Notes under the pieces: model-generated
What the model saw: the letters and a program-made list of their open reading frames with translations, nothing else
Databases searched by the model: none
What the model was told of the DNA's origin: nothing
Assembly (NCBI GenBank): GCA_002423545.1
Contig: DIWP01000001.1
Coordinates: forward strand, 1-64,000
Length of the DNA stretch: 64,000 bases
Direction: 5' to 3'
Origin: Thermoleophilia bacterium UBA6103
Lineage (GTDB): Bacteria > Actinomycetota > Thermoleophilia > UBA2241
In this document: one piece after another, positions 1 to 8,625 of the stretch
How positions within the stretch are numbered: the stretch's first letter is position 1
Layout: each line of letters begins with the position of its first letter
Program-made: the position numbers and the translations under genes

Positions 1-1
1 C

Positions 2-121
2 TACTATCTGCGGAAGTCCGGACTGATGGTCCGCGTCTACTGTGAGTTGATCATCCTGCTCTTCCGCATCTACGACTCGCTGCGGGGGATCGAGGGCAAG
101 GACAAGGGCAGCGTGATGTAA
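2..121 (+). CDS. C-terminal fragment of a DUF4282-like membrane protein (5' end outside window)
   Basis: The frame is open from the window edge to a TAA at 119-121 and gives 39 residues. It contains a hydrophobic stretch (ELIILLF) followed by RIYDSLRGIEG and a short charged tail. The pattern of a last membrane helix ending in (V)RVYxELxIxLFRIxxxL resembles the C-terminus of DUF4282 proteins, small bacterial membrane proteins of unknown role. That family call rests on this short tail only. The gene is followed by a perfect hairpin at 191-225 and converges on the DUF4389 gene, so this is the end of a transcription unit. Confidence 0.5.
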   Translation, partial: YYLRKSGLMVRVYCELIILLFRIYDSLRGIEGKDKGSVM

Positions 122-190
122 GAGCCGACGGCCTGTGGCCGCTGCCTGTCGGTAGCGGCCGCGAGACGGTGGCCGTGTCACCGGACACGC

Positions 191-225
191 ATGGGCGGGC
201 CGCCCCGACGGGGCGGCCCGCCCAT
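191..225. terminator. Perfect 16-bp hairpin between convergent genes
   Basis: ATGGGCGGGCCGCCCC (191-206) is exactly complementary to 210-225, with a 3-base GAC loop. It lies between the convergent ends of the membrane protein (stop at 121) and the DUF4389 gene (stop at 253), and so could terminate both directions. There is no long T-run after it on either strand. Confidence 0.7.
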
Positions 226-252
226 GTCTTGTGAGGGAGCCGTCCTCTCGAC

Positions 253-858
253 TCAGGAAAGCGTGAACGGCGGGTACTGGTCGTCGAGACCGAACGCGAA
301 AGCCGTCACGCGAGTCTGCCAGCGCAGCACGCCGACCACGAAGTCGAAGAGGCTGTCGGGGAAGCTGCCGGTGAAGAGGATGATGACGTTGGCCACGAAC
401 ACCAGGATGATCTGCGCCAGCGACAGGACGTAGAGCACGATGAAGTGGGGGACCAGGGCCAGGAACTTGAGGAGGAAGATGGTGAGGGCGGCCCACCCAC
501 GGGAGCTGGTGTCGGGACGCGGGATGGCCGTCGTGACGGGGTACGCCTCATCTGAGGGGACGAACGGTGGAAAGCGATCGGTGAGGCCGTAGAACCAGCC
601 GTTGATCTCGTTGTTCCAGCCTACGAAGCGCGCCACGAAGGCGTGCATGCCGTCCGGGTAGCGAGCGGTGAAGAGCACCACGAGCTGGCTGATGAAGAAG
701 ACGACGAACACGGCGATCGCCCAAAAGAAGGCGATGATGTAGTGGATGATCAAGGCGAAGCTCTTGAGACCGAAGAGCACGAAGAGCAGAGCCCAGAGGC
801 GCGAGCTCTCGCCGGGGACGGCGGCGGTGACGCTGACGGGGGAAGCGGCGGTGGTCAT
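253..858 (-). CDS. DUF4389 membrane protein with two repeated domains
   Basis: The product has 201 residues. It carries two copies of the DUF4389 unit (about residues 20-100 and 110-195). Each copy has a long hydrophobic double helix, then LFT(A/G)xxPDxxxxFV and a tail of the type W...FGLxDxxPPF. Both halves end in a YPPF/FPPF-like motif, so this is an internal duplication. DUF4389 proteins are polytopic inner-membrane proteins of unknown function. The start was set at ATG 858 because AAAGG lies 7 bases upstream; a start further upstream at 942 would add an Arg-rich non-family extension. A TACAAT -10-like element on the minus strand (972-977) could be its promoter. No neighbour suggests a function. 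Confidence 0.85.
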   Translation of the reverse strand: MTTAASPVSVTAAVPGESSRLWALLFVLFGLKSFALIIHYIIAFFWAIAVFVVFFISQLVVLFTARYPDGMHAFVARFVGWNNEINGWFYGLTDRFPPFVPSDEAYPVTTAIPRPDTSSRGWAALTIFLLKFLALVPHFIVLYVLSLAQIILVFVANVIILFTGSFPDSLFDFVVGVLRWQTRVTAFAFGLDDQYPPFTLS

Positions 859-1134
859 GGGCGGGCCTTTCGTGTCGAGTGTCTTTCCATACTTGCCGCC
901 GCAGTCCTCACGGCAGCGCGCTCGAGGGCTGCGGGTGGGCACCGCTCATCACAGCAGGCAGCGATCCGGTGATTGTATCGGCCGCGCCCTGCGGATCATT
1001 GAGTGCCCGGGCAAGCGCAGGCCGGTGCAGCGGCGTCTTCCAGCTCGGCGACATAGACGGGCGTTCTATGCAGCCGGCAGGCTGGGCGTACGAAGAGTGT
1101 ACTGAACCAGGGGAGCGCGATATCGGAGGCGGCA

Positions 1135-1311
1135 GTGACCCGCGCAGAGAAAAACCAGACTATCAGCAACATCCTGCTCCGCTATGACGATCGCATCGGC
1201 GACGTCGTCGTAGGTGACGATGGCGCTCTGGCAAGGCTGCTCGCGACGCTGCAGTTCGACAGGTCGGACTCGGACGTCGGCGAGTATCTGTGCTCGTATC
1301 TGGTCGCCTGA
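1135..1311 (+). CDS. Small protein, 58 residues, unknown
   Basis: A GTG-started frame encodes 58 residues, beginning MTRAEKNQTISNILL and ending CSYLVA. It has a clear Shine-Dalgarno GGAGG (1125-1129), 5 bases before the GTG. The composition (balanced charge, acidic middle) is that of a real soluble protein, unlike the Arg/Pro/Ser-rich shadow frames nearby. I do not recognise the family. It lies alone between the DUF4389 gene (divergent) and the giant sensor gene (convergent) and is followed by a nested hairpin at 1333-1395. Confidence 0.6.
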   Translation: MTRAEKNQTISNILLRYDDRIGDVVVGDDGALARLLATLQFDRSDSDVGEYLCSYLVA

Positions 1312-1332
1312 GCGAACGAGGACCATCAGTGT

Positions 1333-1395
1333 GAGGTCCGGGCTCCCGGGTCGGCCGCGTACCAGGCTCCCGCGGCCGGGGGGCGCCCGGACCTC
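1333..1395. terminator. Nested hairpin between convergent genes
   Basis: An outer stem GAGGTCCGGGC (1333-1343) pairs with 1385-1395, and an inner stem GGCCGCG (1353-1359) pairs with 1371-1377. It sits between the stop of the 58-residue gene and the stop of the giant sensor gene, so it may terminate both. Confidence 0.6.
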
Positions 1396-1433
1396 CTTCA
1401 TCCTGCCGCCTGCAGTCGGCGCTCAGCCCTTTC

Positions 1434-4400
1434 TCACGACGTGTGAGCGTCCCGCGCACTGTCGCCCGGCTCGTCGGCCCCTCTCAGAGAGTCGGCGTCG
1501 GCAACGCCCCCCTCGGAGGGCCGGCTGAGATCGAGGCTCAGCTGACCGCTGGAGAACGACCGCACTCTGTCCCTGCCTCCCCGCTTGGCCATGTACATCG
1601 CCCAGTCGGCCTTGTCGATGAGCTCCTCACGATACTCCGCATCATCCGGGAACGTGGCCACGCCGATGCTCACAGACACATGCTGCACATCCGGACCCAT
1701 GGCAGCAGCGCCGATCGCGGTGCGGATCCGCTCGGCCACTTCCAGTGCGCCGGCCGCATCGGTATCGACCAGGACGACCAGGAACTCCTCACCGCCGTAC
1801 CGCGCCGCGAGGTCGACGCGCCGCACCGCGGCCATCAAGGCAGATCCAACGACACGCAAGGCGGCATCGCCGGCACTGTGTCCGTAGGTGTCGTTGAACT
1901 CCTTGAAGCGGTCGATGTCGATGAAGAGCAGGGAGAGAGGGCTCGCCGACTCGCGGGCGCGCTCGAGCTCCTCGGAGAGACGCTCATGGAGGTAGCGGTG
2001 GTTGTAGAGCCCGGTGAGGTGATCGGTGATCGCCTCCAGGCGGGCACGTCCCAGACGCTCAGCCGTGCTGTGCAGCATCGCGGCGAGGGCGGGCTCGATG
2101 TCGCCGACGCCGACGCCGACGCCGACCGGCCGTGGCGTCTGTGTGGTCACCGGAGCGACGTCGGCAGCGACGAGCGCGACAGTCTCACCGTGCTTGTCGA
2201 GAAGCCGTCGGCAGCCACTGAGCCACAGCCCGGAGCGGTCGACGCGCAGGACTGTCGGGTCCGAGGGCTCGTCATCCAGACATTGGAGGAGATACGCGAT
2301 CGTCTCCTCGTGGGTGTCGGGTGACGGAGGAACGGCGTCGACACCGTCGGCAGAGACGCTGGCCAAGACCGTGAGGGCACCATCCTGTGGGACGGCGAAG
2401 ACGAGGCGGCGCACCGGCGGGTGGGCGTCACGAGCGGTGCAGAGTGCGAGCATAATGGTACGAGGTAGATGTGCGTCGGTCTCGAGGTCTGCGAGCGTGG
2501 GCGCTCGCCCGTCCGGACTGAGGAGGGCGATGGCGTCGGAGGCAGCCTCCTCGGCGATGGGACGCTGTCGGTCGAGTTCGTCGAGGACGTCGAGGAAAGC
2601 GCGGACCATCTCGGGATCGAACTGCCCGCCGGCGCATCGTTCCAGCTCGGCCCTGCAGGCGCGCCGATTGAGCGCTTCTCGATAGGGGCGCTGGTGAGAC
2701 ATGGCGTCATAGGCGTCGGCGACGCTCATCGCACGCGCGAGCAGAGGTATCTCAAGACCCGACAGGCCCGCCGGGTAGCCGTCGCCGTCCCAGCGCTCGT
2801 GGTGGTGGCGGACAGCTGCGACGAGGTCGTTGTCGTAGAGCGATGCGAGGATGTCCGCGCCGATATCGGGATGGCTCCGGGTGAGCTTCCGGTCGGCGGC
2901 GCCGAGTGGTCCGGCGCCGAACAGCGCGTGGTCCGACACGCCGATCATGCCGATGTCGTGGAGGGACGCGCATTCCTCCACCTGCTCGATGAGTCGATGC
3001 GGCCAGCCCAGCTCGTTGCCCAGCAGGACCATGTAGCCGGCCACTCTGCGCGCATGTCCGGACGTGTAGTCGTCTCTGGCCGTCAAGGCGGTGGTCAAGG
3101 CGCGGAGATTGCCGAGGTGGAGCCGTCTGATCCCACCGTAGAGCCTGGCATTGGTCAGCGCCAGGGAGAGGTGCGTGGCGACGCGATCCAGCGTCTCCCG
3201 GTCGGCGGCTCCGTAGGGTGCGGCTGTAGTCCGGCCGAGGACGAGTAATCCGAGCGGTCCGCCCTCATCGTGGAGCCCCGCGACGAGACCGGCGCGCAGA
3301 CCCGGCCACCGCGCGAGCAGCGCGGGGTCGAGCTGGGAAGCGTCTATCGAGCGTGAGCTTGACGCGGCATCGCCGCCGTGGAGTCGCAGACGCCGCAGCG
3401 TCGGCGAGTCGATCGTGCCGGCGAGGCGATCGGGATGGTCGAGAGGGGGCTCCTCGCAGGCGAGTCGTGCCGAGCCGTTCTCATCGAGAACGACGACGGC
3501 GGCGACATCGAACGAGAGCAAGCCGTGCAGCTCCTCGATGGTGGTTCGAGCGACATCCGTCGGATCCAGGCTGGCCGAGATGCGGCGTGCCAGAGCGTTA
3601 AGGGATTCCGCCTGGGCGCTGCGAGCCCGGAGCATCCTGTGAAGCTCGGCGTTGGCCACGGCGTGCGCCGCGAACTGGGCGAGACCCTGCAGCAACGGCA
3701 GGCGCTCGAATCGAGACGGCCGACGAGCGAAGAGGCTGATGACGCCGATGGCTCGGCCGCCGATGAGCAGGGGGATACGAGCGCAGGCTCGCATCCCCCA
3801 ACGACGCCAAGCCGCACGCTCATCATCTGCGACATCCGGGTCGGTCTCCACGTCGTAGCGACACTGTGGTGTCCGGGTGTCTGCGGTGCGGGCGATCATG
3901 GCCAGCTCTGCGAGCGGGAAGACCGCGCCGGCGTCGCCGGTATCCGCCTCGCCTGAGACGCTCACCAGCAGCCGGACACGTTCATCCTCGATGACGGCGA
4001 TCTCGCACAGGTCGGCTTCGGCTGCCGCGCAGGCTCGCAGGGCGACCGAGCGGAGCACGTCCTCGACGTCGAGCGAGGCTCCGAACTCGAGCGCCGACTC
4101 GACGAGCAGACGCTGCTGCGCGGCGCTGCGATCGAGGTCCTTGAGCAGCAGGTTGTTCTCCAGCGCGCCGGCGACTATCTGACCGACGCTGCGAGCGAAG
4201 TCGAGGTACTCCGCGTAGTCGCGAGGTCTCGTATCGAAGAGGTCGAGGAGCCCGACGACGCGGTCGCCGGCGACGAGCGGGATGCCCAGCTCGCTGCGGA
4301 AGCCGAAATCCCGGTAGTTGTCGCGCTCTTCGTCGGTGAGGCGTTCATCGGTGGGCGAAGCGACCACGAACGGCTCGCCGCTGCGGAGCGCCGTGGCGGT

Positions 4401-6956
4401 GGTGGGATACTTCGAGAGATCCAGGCCGGCAGTCCGTACGGACTCGTCGAAACCGGCGGCATCGAGGCTGACACGGCAGTGAAGGCCTGTGGCGTCGAGC
4501 GTGAAGATGTCGCAGCAGGTGGCGTCGATGGTGTCCAGGAGCCGACGAGCAACACCACGAAGGAGAGCGACGGTATCGCGGGGCTGCACCTGGGAGGCTT
4601 GAGCGCCGAGCTCGACGATGTCATTGAGGATGGCGGAACGGCGCTCCAGCTGGGCGCGAAGGTTGACCTGGTGCAGCGCTGAGCCGAGCAGATGGGCGGC
4701 GCTGCGGAGGAAGTCGGCCGATTCGCGGAAATCGCGGGCCCGTGCGTCGTACAGATCGATGACGGCAGGATCGGCATCCTGCACGGCGACCGGCAGCAGC
4801 GCCTCACTCCTGTAGCCGGCAAGTGCGAAGGCGCTGCGTTCGGCTTCGCTGAGCCGGGGATCGGCCGGGTCGGAGATATAGAACGGACGGCCGGACTCGA
4901 GAGCTGCGGCCGTCGTGGGATTGCGGTCGATCGGTATTGGATGCATGGAGTCGCCGCCGGAAGCACCGGAGCGGGTGGCTACGGCGAGACACCAGAGGAG
5001 GCCGTCCCGCACGGCGAAGACGCTGCACCGTGAGACGGCCAGTACCCTCTGCAGCCTCTCACAGACGTCATGGGCGATGGCGGTCCGGTCGTGGAGAGCG
5101 GCGAGCGAGGCACCGAGCTCGGCAAGCTCACGGGTGAGGCGACCACGACGCTCCATCAACTCGAAGAGGGCCGCATGCTCAAGAGTCTGGGCCGCGACGT
5201 CGGCAAGGCGCTGGATCACGTCGCGCTCGGCGAGGAAGTCACGCGGGACGCGATCGGAGAGCTCGGCGAGGCCGATGACCCGGCCCGAAGCCACGAGCGG
5301 CATAGAGAGCTGGGACTGGTAGCCCCACTTCTCGAGGGAGGAGCGACCCTGAGGAGTGAGGACCTTGTCGTTGAGACTGGCGGCACTGACCATGTGACGC
5401 GTGAACACCGCCTGCTTGCTGCAGGGATAGCGATCAAGAGGAAGGACCACGCCTTCCCACCCGGGGTCGAAGCTGCCGGACTCGTAGCTGACGAGCGCGC
5501 GGATCGCCGAGCCCTCAAGGGCATAGATGTCGACGACCGGGACCTTGGCGAGGGCTGCGAGGCGTTCGGCGGTGGCACGCAGAGTCGCGGAGTATCCGAG
5601 CAACGCGCGGTCCTCCACCGTCGCGTCGATGACACCGGCGAGCTCGTGTATGCGGCGTCGCAGTGCAGAGGCCGCGTCGTGCTCCGCAAGAAAGGCCGCG
5701 AGGAGGTCGATGAGCGGGCGTGTGCTTGCGGCATCGTCAGGCAGGGCGCCGTCGAACCGGGCGATCAGGACTCCCAACTGCCGTCGCTTGAGGTGGATCG
5801 GAAGTCCCAGTGCGGGACCGCCGAGATCTGCGGCGAGGGGCGCAGGCTCGGCGCCGAGACTCATGCGGTCGAGGGCGGTGAGACATCCGGTATCGGTGGG
5901 CGTGCGTGTGGCGCAGTCGCGGGCGGGGTCCGCGGGCACGTCGAGGGCTACCTGCCAGTCTTCTCCCCGGCGACGGTACAGGGTGGCGCTTGAGGCACCG
6001 AGGGCGGACACGACGGCATCGACTGCTGCGACGAGCGCCTGCTCCGACGGTGGCTCGTGAGCGGTCGTGGTCATGACCTTGGGAGTCGATGGGGACAGAC
6101 CACCGGATGAGGGCGGCGTGTGTGCTGAGAGCGACGGCGCCTCGGTCGGTGGGCGAGGCTCATGTGGTCTCGTACCGCTTTGCTGTGGGGGCGAGAGCCT
6201 CGGCTCGGGCAGAGAAGTGGAGAGGTGAGCCGACGCCGCCTGCGCAGCGACCTGGCGGGCGAAGGCGAGATCCGAGTCGGAGAAGCGGGGCATGGTCGAG
6301 AATCCAAGGGCGACCAGCACCCCGGCCGTCTTCGCGCCGTCCACCAGGGGGACGGCGAGGATCGTGCGCGCACCGAGGACGTGACGCAGGTAGTCGACGT
6401 CCGGGCCGCCGATGTCGGTGCCGTCTGAGAGATCGTCGACCGCAAGCAGCTCGCCCGAGGAAAGCGTAGGTCCGGCGAGCGGGATCATGCGCAGGGGAAC
6501 GAGGTCGCCACGGGAGAGACCGAGCGATGGGGCGCCCTCAGGCGGATAGGCGCCGAGGATCGTGGCGGTGCAGGAGTCGACAAGCCACGCGATAACGACG
6601 ATCGGAAGGTCGAGTCCGCTGGCGGCGGTGTGGGCGAGGTTCTGGAGACGGAGAGCAGTATCCGCGTCCGCGAGAGCGGGCCTCTGTTCCTGCCGCGGCT
6701 GGTCGCATGCCGAAGACGGCTCGTGACAGGCGGTGGGGCGGTCGACGCCGTCGGAGAACGAGGGGGCGGAAGCCTTGAGGAGGACGTGGAGATCGTCGAG
6801 GCGGTAGCGACGGTGGCCGCCGGGGCTGCGAAAGCACGGCACGCGACCTGCGTCAGACCAGCGACGGAGAGTGGTGGCGCTGACCCCAAGGCATGCTGCT
6901 GCGTCGGCGAGACGCAGCCAGGCTGGCGAAGCCGGGGTGTCGTTCTGATCGGCCAT
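1434..6956 (-). CDS. Giant multi-GAF sensor with N-terminal MerR/excisionase-type HTH, HD-GYP and GGDEF domains
   Basis: The product has 1,840 residues. Residues about 10-60 form a MerR/excisionase-like helix-turn-helix (ATTLRRW...SPGGHRRYRLDD). Some six or more GAF-like sensory modules follow (about 85-1280). Next is an HD-GYP phosphodiesterase domain with HD at 1333-1334, a HHE near 1385 and GYP at 1393-1395. After a degenerate linker module comes a GGDEF domain (about 1640-1795) with GGEEF at 1721-1725. RRVD five residues before that motif fits the inhibitory I-site. By family knowledge it could both make and degrade cyclic di-GMP. No membrane segment is visible, so it is probably cytosolic. 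The start is ATG 6956 with GGGAG 5 bases upstream. A GVGVGVG run sits near residue 1612. DNA binding by the head is inferred only. Confidence 0.85.
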   Translation of the reverse strand: MADQNDTPASPAWLRLADAAACLGVSATTLRRWSDAGRVPCFRSPGGHRRYRLDDLHVLLKASAPSFSDGVDRPTACHEPSSACDQPRQEQRPALADADTALRLQNLAHTAASGLDLPIVVIAWLVDSCTATILGAYPPEGAPSLGLSRGDLVPLRMIPLAGPTLSSGELLAVDDLSDGTDIGGPDVDYLRHVLGARTILAVPLVDGAKTAGVLVALGFSTMPRFSDSDLAFARQVAAQAASAHLSTSLPEPRLSPPQQSGTRPHEPRPPTEAPSLSAHTPPSSGGLSPSTPKVMTTTAHEPPSEQALVAAVDAVVSALGASSATLYRRRGEDWQVALDVPADPARDCATRTPTDTGCLTALDRMSLGAEPAPLAADLGGPALGLPIHLKRRQLGVLIARFDGALPDDAASTRPLIDLLAAFLAEHDAASALRRRIHELAGVIDATVEDRALLGYSATLRATAERLAALAKVPVVDIYALEGSAIRALVSYESGSFDPGWEGVVLPLDRYPCSKQAVFTRHMVSAASLNDKVLTPQGRSSLEKWGYQSQLSMPLVASGRVIGLAELSDRVPRDFLAERDVIQRLADVAAQTLEHAALFELMERRGRLTRELAELGASLAALHDRTAIAHDVCERLQRVLAVSRCSVFAVRDGLLWCLAVATRSGASGGDSMHPIPIDRNPTTAAALESGRPFYISDPADPRLSEAERSAFALAGYRSEALLPVAVQDADPAVIDLYDARARDFRESADFLRSAAHLLGSALHQVNLRAQLERRSAILNDIVELGAQASQVQPRDTVALLRGVARRLLDTIDATCCDIFTLDATGLHCRVSLDAAGFDESVRTAGLDLSKYPTTATALRSGEPFVVASPTDERLTDEERDNYRDFGFRSELGIPLVAGDRVVGLLDLFDTRPRDYAEYLDFARSVGQIVAGALENNLLLKDLDRSAAQQRLLVESALEFGASLDVEDVLRSVALRACAAAEADLCEIAVIEDERVRLLVSVSGEADTGDAGAVFPLAELAMIARTADTRTPQCRYDVETDPDVADDERAAWRRWGMRACARIPLLIGGRAIGVISLFARRPSRFERLPLLQGLAQFAAHAVANAELHRMLRARSAQAESLNALARRISASLDPTDVARTTIEELHGLLSFDVAAVVVLDENGSARLACEEPPLDHPDRLAGTIDSPTLRRLRLHGGDAASSSRSIDASQLDPALLARWPGLRAGLVAGLHDEGGPLGLLVLGRTTAAPYGAADRETLDRVATHLSLALTNARLYGGIRRLHLGNLRALTTALTARDDYTSGHARRVAGYMVLLGNELGWPHRLIEQVEECASLHDIGMIGVSDHALFGAGPLGAADRKLTRSHPDIGADILASLYDNDLVAAVRHHHERWDGDGYPAGLSGLEIPLLARAMSVADAYDAMSHQRPYREALNRRACRAELERCAGGQFDPEMVRAFLDVLDELDRQRPIAEEAASDAIALLSPDGRAPTLADLETDAHLPRTIMLALCTARDAHPPVRRLVFAVPQDGALTVLASVSADGVDAVPPSPDTHEETIAYLLQCLDDEPSDPTVLRVDRSGLWLSGCRRLLDKHGETVALVAADVAPVTTQTPRPVGVGVGVGDIEPALAAMLHSTAERLGRARLEAITDHLTGLYNHRYLHERLSEELERARESASPLSLLFIDIDRFKEFNDTYGHSAGDAALRVVGSALMAAVRRVDLAARYGGEEFLVVLVDTDAAGALEVAERIRTAIGAAAMGPDVQHVSVSIGVATFPDDAEYREELIDKADWAMYMAKRGGRDRVRSFSSGQLSLDLSRPSEGGVADADSLRGADEPGDSARDAHTS

Positions 6957-7104
6957 CTGCGCTCCCGGTCAGCCTACCAGAAGGCCGGGAGGTCGAGTCG
7001 GGGTCCAGGGAGTCGGGAGGCGTCGCTGCGGGTCGGGGCAGCGGAAGAGGAAGAGCGCGTGTGGGAATACGGGCCGTGCCGGTGGAGCGGCGCGGTCGGG
7101 CGTG

Positions 7105-7120
7105 TGTTTCACGTGGAACA
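7105..7120. other. parS: parS centromere site 1
   Basis: TGTTTCACGTGGAACA differs by one base from the canonical 16-bp ParB-binding palindrome TGTTTCACGTGAAACA; this G variant is familiar in high-GC bacteria. parA/parB are in the same window at 23,153-24,827. Function is inferred from the sequence match. Confidence 0.85.
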
Positions 7121-7228
7121 TCCGAGCTGCAGCGAGCGAAGGGCCGAGCAGTGGATCTGGATCGTTGACCGGAGGCGGCGACGTCGCCAGGTCAACGGGT
7201 GCGGGTGAGGAGCGTCCCGGCACCTGAG

Positions 7229-7242
7229 GTTTCACGTGGAAC
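7229..7242. other. parS: parS centromere site 2
   Basis: GTTTCACGTGGAAC matches the 14-bp core of site 1 and lies 124 bases from it. Two copies this close, in a non-coding spacer, strongly support a genuine ParB loading region. Confidence 0.8.
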
Positions 7243-7251
7243 GTCACGACT

Positions 7252-7282
7252 GGGGCCACGGCGCCACATGCACCGTGGCCCC
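7252..7282. terminator. 10-bp hairpin beside parS site 2
   Basis: GGGGCCACGG (7252-7261) pairs perfectly with CCGTGGCCCC (7273-7282), loop 11 bases, extended by GAC/GTC across one mismatch. It could be a backup terminator for the minus-strand lysine operon. No T-run is present. Confidence 0.45.
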
Positions 7283-7333
7283 CGTCGTCATCGCTACCCG
7301 GCACGATTCAGGCACGTGCACATGGGCCACGAT

Positions 7334-7360
7334 GATCACGACGCGCCTCGCGTCGTGATC
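7334..7360. terminator. Perfect 12-bp hairpin downstream of kdd
   Basis: GATCACGACGCG (7334-7345) pairs exactly with 7349-7360 around a 3-base loop. It starts 88 bases past the kdd stop on the minus strand and is the likely end of the lysine-fermentation operon. Confidence 0.6.
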
Positions 7361-7447
7361 TCGATCGGTCCCGACAGCCTCCGCGAGCCGTCCCGACCTC
7401 TCCTGCGGTCACGCTTCGGGTGCGCGTTGGGCGCGAGCGGGCGGTCG

Positions 7448-8524
7448 TCAGGCCTTGATGCCGACTGCCTCGGGCTGGCCGGAGCCGCTGGCGTAGACCT
7501 CCTGGAAGATCTCCATCAGGATGTCGCTCTCACGGACGCAGTTGAGAGCGATCTCGGCGTGGTGACGGGTGTAGCCGTTACCGATGATCATGACGGCATC
7601 GTGACCGATGCCCTCGGCGCCGAGGGCTGCCGAGGTGAAGCTCGTGGCCATGCTGAAGAAGTACACCATGCCGTCGTCTTTGGTGGCGAGGATCGAGGAC
7701 ATCTCCGTGTTCGGGATGTCCACACAGTTGATGGTCAGATCGGCGAGCTCGCCGTCGGTGGCCTTCATCACCTCGTCATAGACGAAGAGCTGATCTGTGG
7801 CCGAGCCCTGGATGATGACATCGGCGAAGCCGGTCCGCTCAAGCCGTCTCTTCCCGGCATCGCCGTGGACCAGGCAGATGACCTTTCCGGTGATGCCGAC
7901 CCGCTTGCGGGCTTCGTAGGCGCACAACAGGCCGCTCTTGCCGCCGGCTCCGACGATGAAGACGATCTGGCCGGGCTTGCTGAGCTTCGCTGCTTGCGCA
8001 GGGGCCCCGGCGACGTCAAGCACGGCGAGTGCGAGCGCCTCATCCATATCGGCTGGGATCTTGGCGTAGATGCCGCTCTCGAACAGCACCGCCTGCCCCT
8101 TCACCTTGACCTGGCAGGTCTCCTTGTCGATGGAGATGATCTCTTCTACCTTCAGCGGGGTGAGTGACAGTGACACGAGCGTCGCGATCCGGTCGCCGAC
8201 CTTAAGGTCCCGATCGGAGAGCCGGGGGCCGATCTCCTTCACCGTGCCAAGGAGCATGCCGCCCGAGCCGGTGTCGGGGTTGTGGTGCTTGCCGCGCCGG
8301 GCGATGATGTCGAGGCTGTGCGCGGCCATCTTCTTGACGTCGCCGCCTTCGGCTTCCTCGATCTGCGTGAAGCTGGCCGCGTCGATATTGAGCGTGTCGA
8401 CCTCGATCAGGATCTCGTTGTCCCAGATCTCCATGGTGTTGTCGATGCGCCAAGCAGGTTGCGGCAGGACGCCCGCCGGTTCGATCACGCGATGCGCCCC
8501 GTACTTGTTGCCGCCTTGTTTCAT
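7448..8524 (-). CDS. kdd: L-erythro-3,5-diaminohexanoate dehydrogenase
   Basis: The product has 358 residues, the usual length for Kdd. Kdd oxidatively deaminates 3,5-diaminohexanoate, the end product of the two lysine aminomutases, to 3-keto-5-aminohexanoate with NAD(P). The protein resembles a medium-chain-dehydrogenase relative, with an N-terminal catalytic-type half and a Rossmann half containing VGAGGKSG (about residues 190-197). The start is ATG 8524 with GGAGGG 4 bases upstream. It is the last gene of the operon that also holds kamD and kamE, whose products feed it, which supports Kdd over the related ornithine-pathway dehydrogenase. The next enzyme, the Kce cleavage enzyme, is not in this window. 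Confidence 0.9.
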   Translation of the reverse strand: MKQGGNKYGAHRVIEPAGVLPQPAWRIDNTMEIWDNEILIEVDTLNIDAASFTQIEEAEGGDVKKMAAHSLDIIARRGKHHNPDTGSGGMLLGTVKEIGPRLSDRDLKVGDRIATLVSLSLTPLKVEEIISIDKETCQVKVKGQAVLFESGIYAKIPADMDEALALAVLDVAGAPAQAAKLSKPGQIVFIVGAGGKSGLLCAYEARKRVGITGKVICLVHGDAGKRRLERTGFADVIIQGSATDQLFVYDEVMKATDGELADLTINCVDIPNTEMSSILATKDDGMVYFFSMATSFTSAALGAEGIGHDAVMIIGNGYTRHHAEIALNCVRESDILMEIFQEVYASGSGQPEAVGIKA

Positions 8525-8625
8525 CGTGCCCTCCAGCCATCCTCAGTGGTCATTGTCTTCTGGCTCCGACCACGGTCGCGTCGCGGTGACGCGGCCCGGG
8601 TCATGCGTCAGCGACTCGCGGGGAC

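Larger units (their letters stand above)
6957..7447. other. Gene-poor spacer with parS sites and hairpins
   Basis: I find no supported coding frame in these 491 bases. The open frames that cross it are Arg/Pro-rich, and one contains FHVKH/FHVKP, which is merely a translation of the parS sequence. The spacer contains two parS sites and two strong hairpins, annotated separately. Confidence 0.7.

Noticed and set aside
2097..2130. GCCGAC hexanucleotide run as a possible repeat element
   Set aside because: It is in frame inside the giant sensor gene and simply encodes a GVGVGVG linker.
6969..7304. Minus-strand 111-codon frame containing FHVKH and FHVKP
   Set aside because: Those peptides are the translation of the parS sequences; the rest is Pro/Arg-rich with no Shine-Dalgarno.
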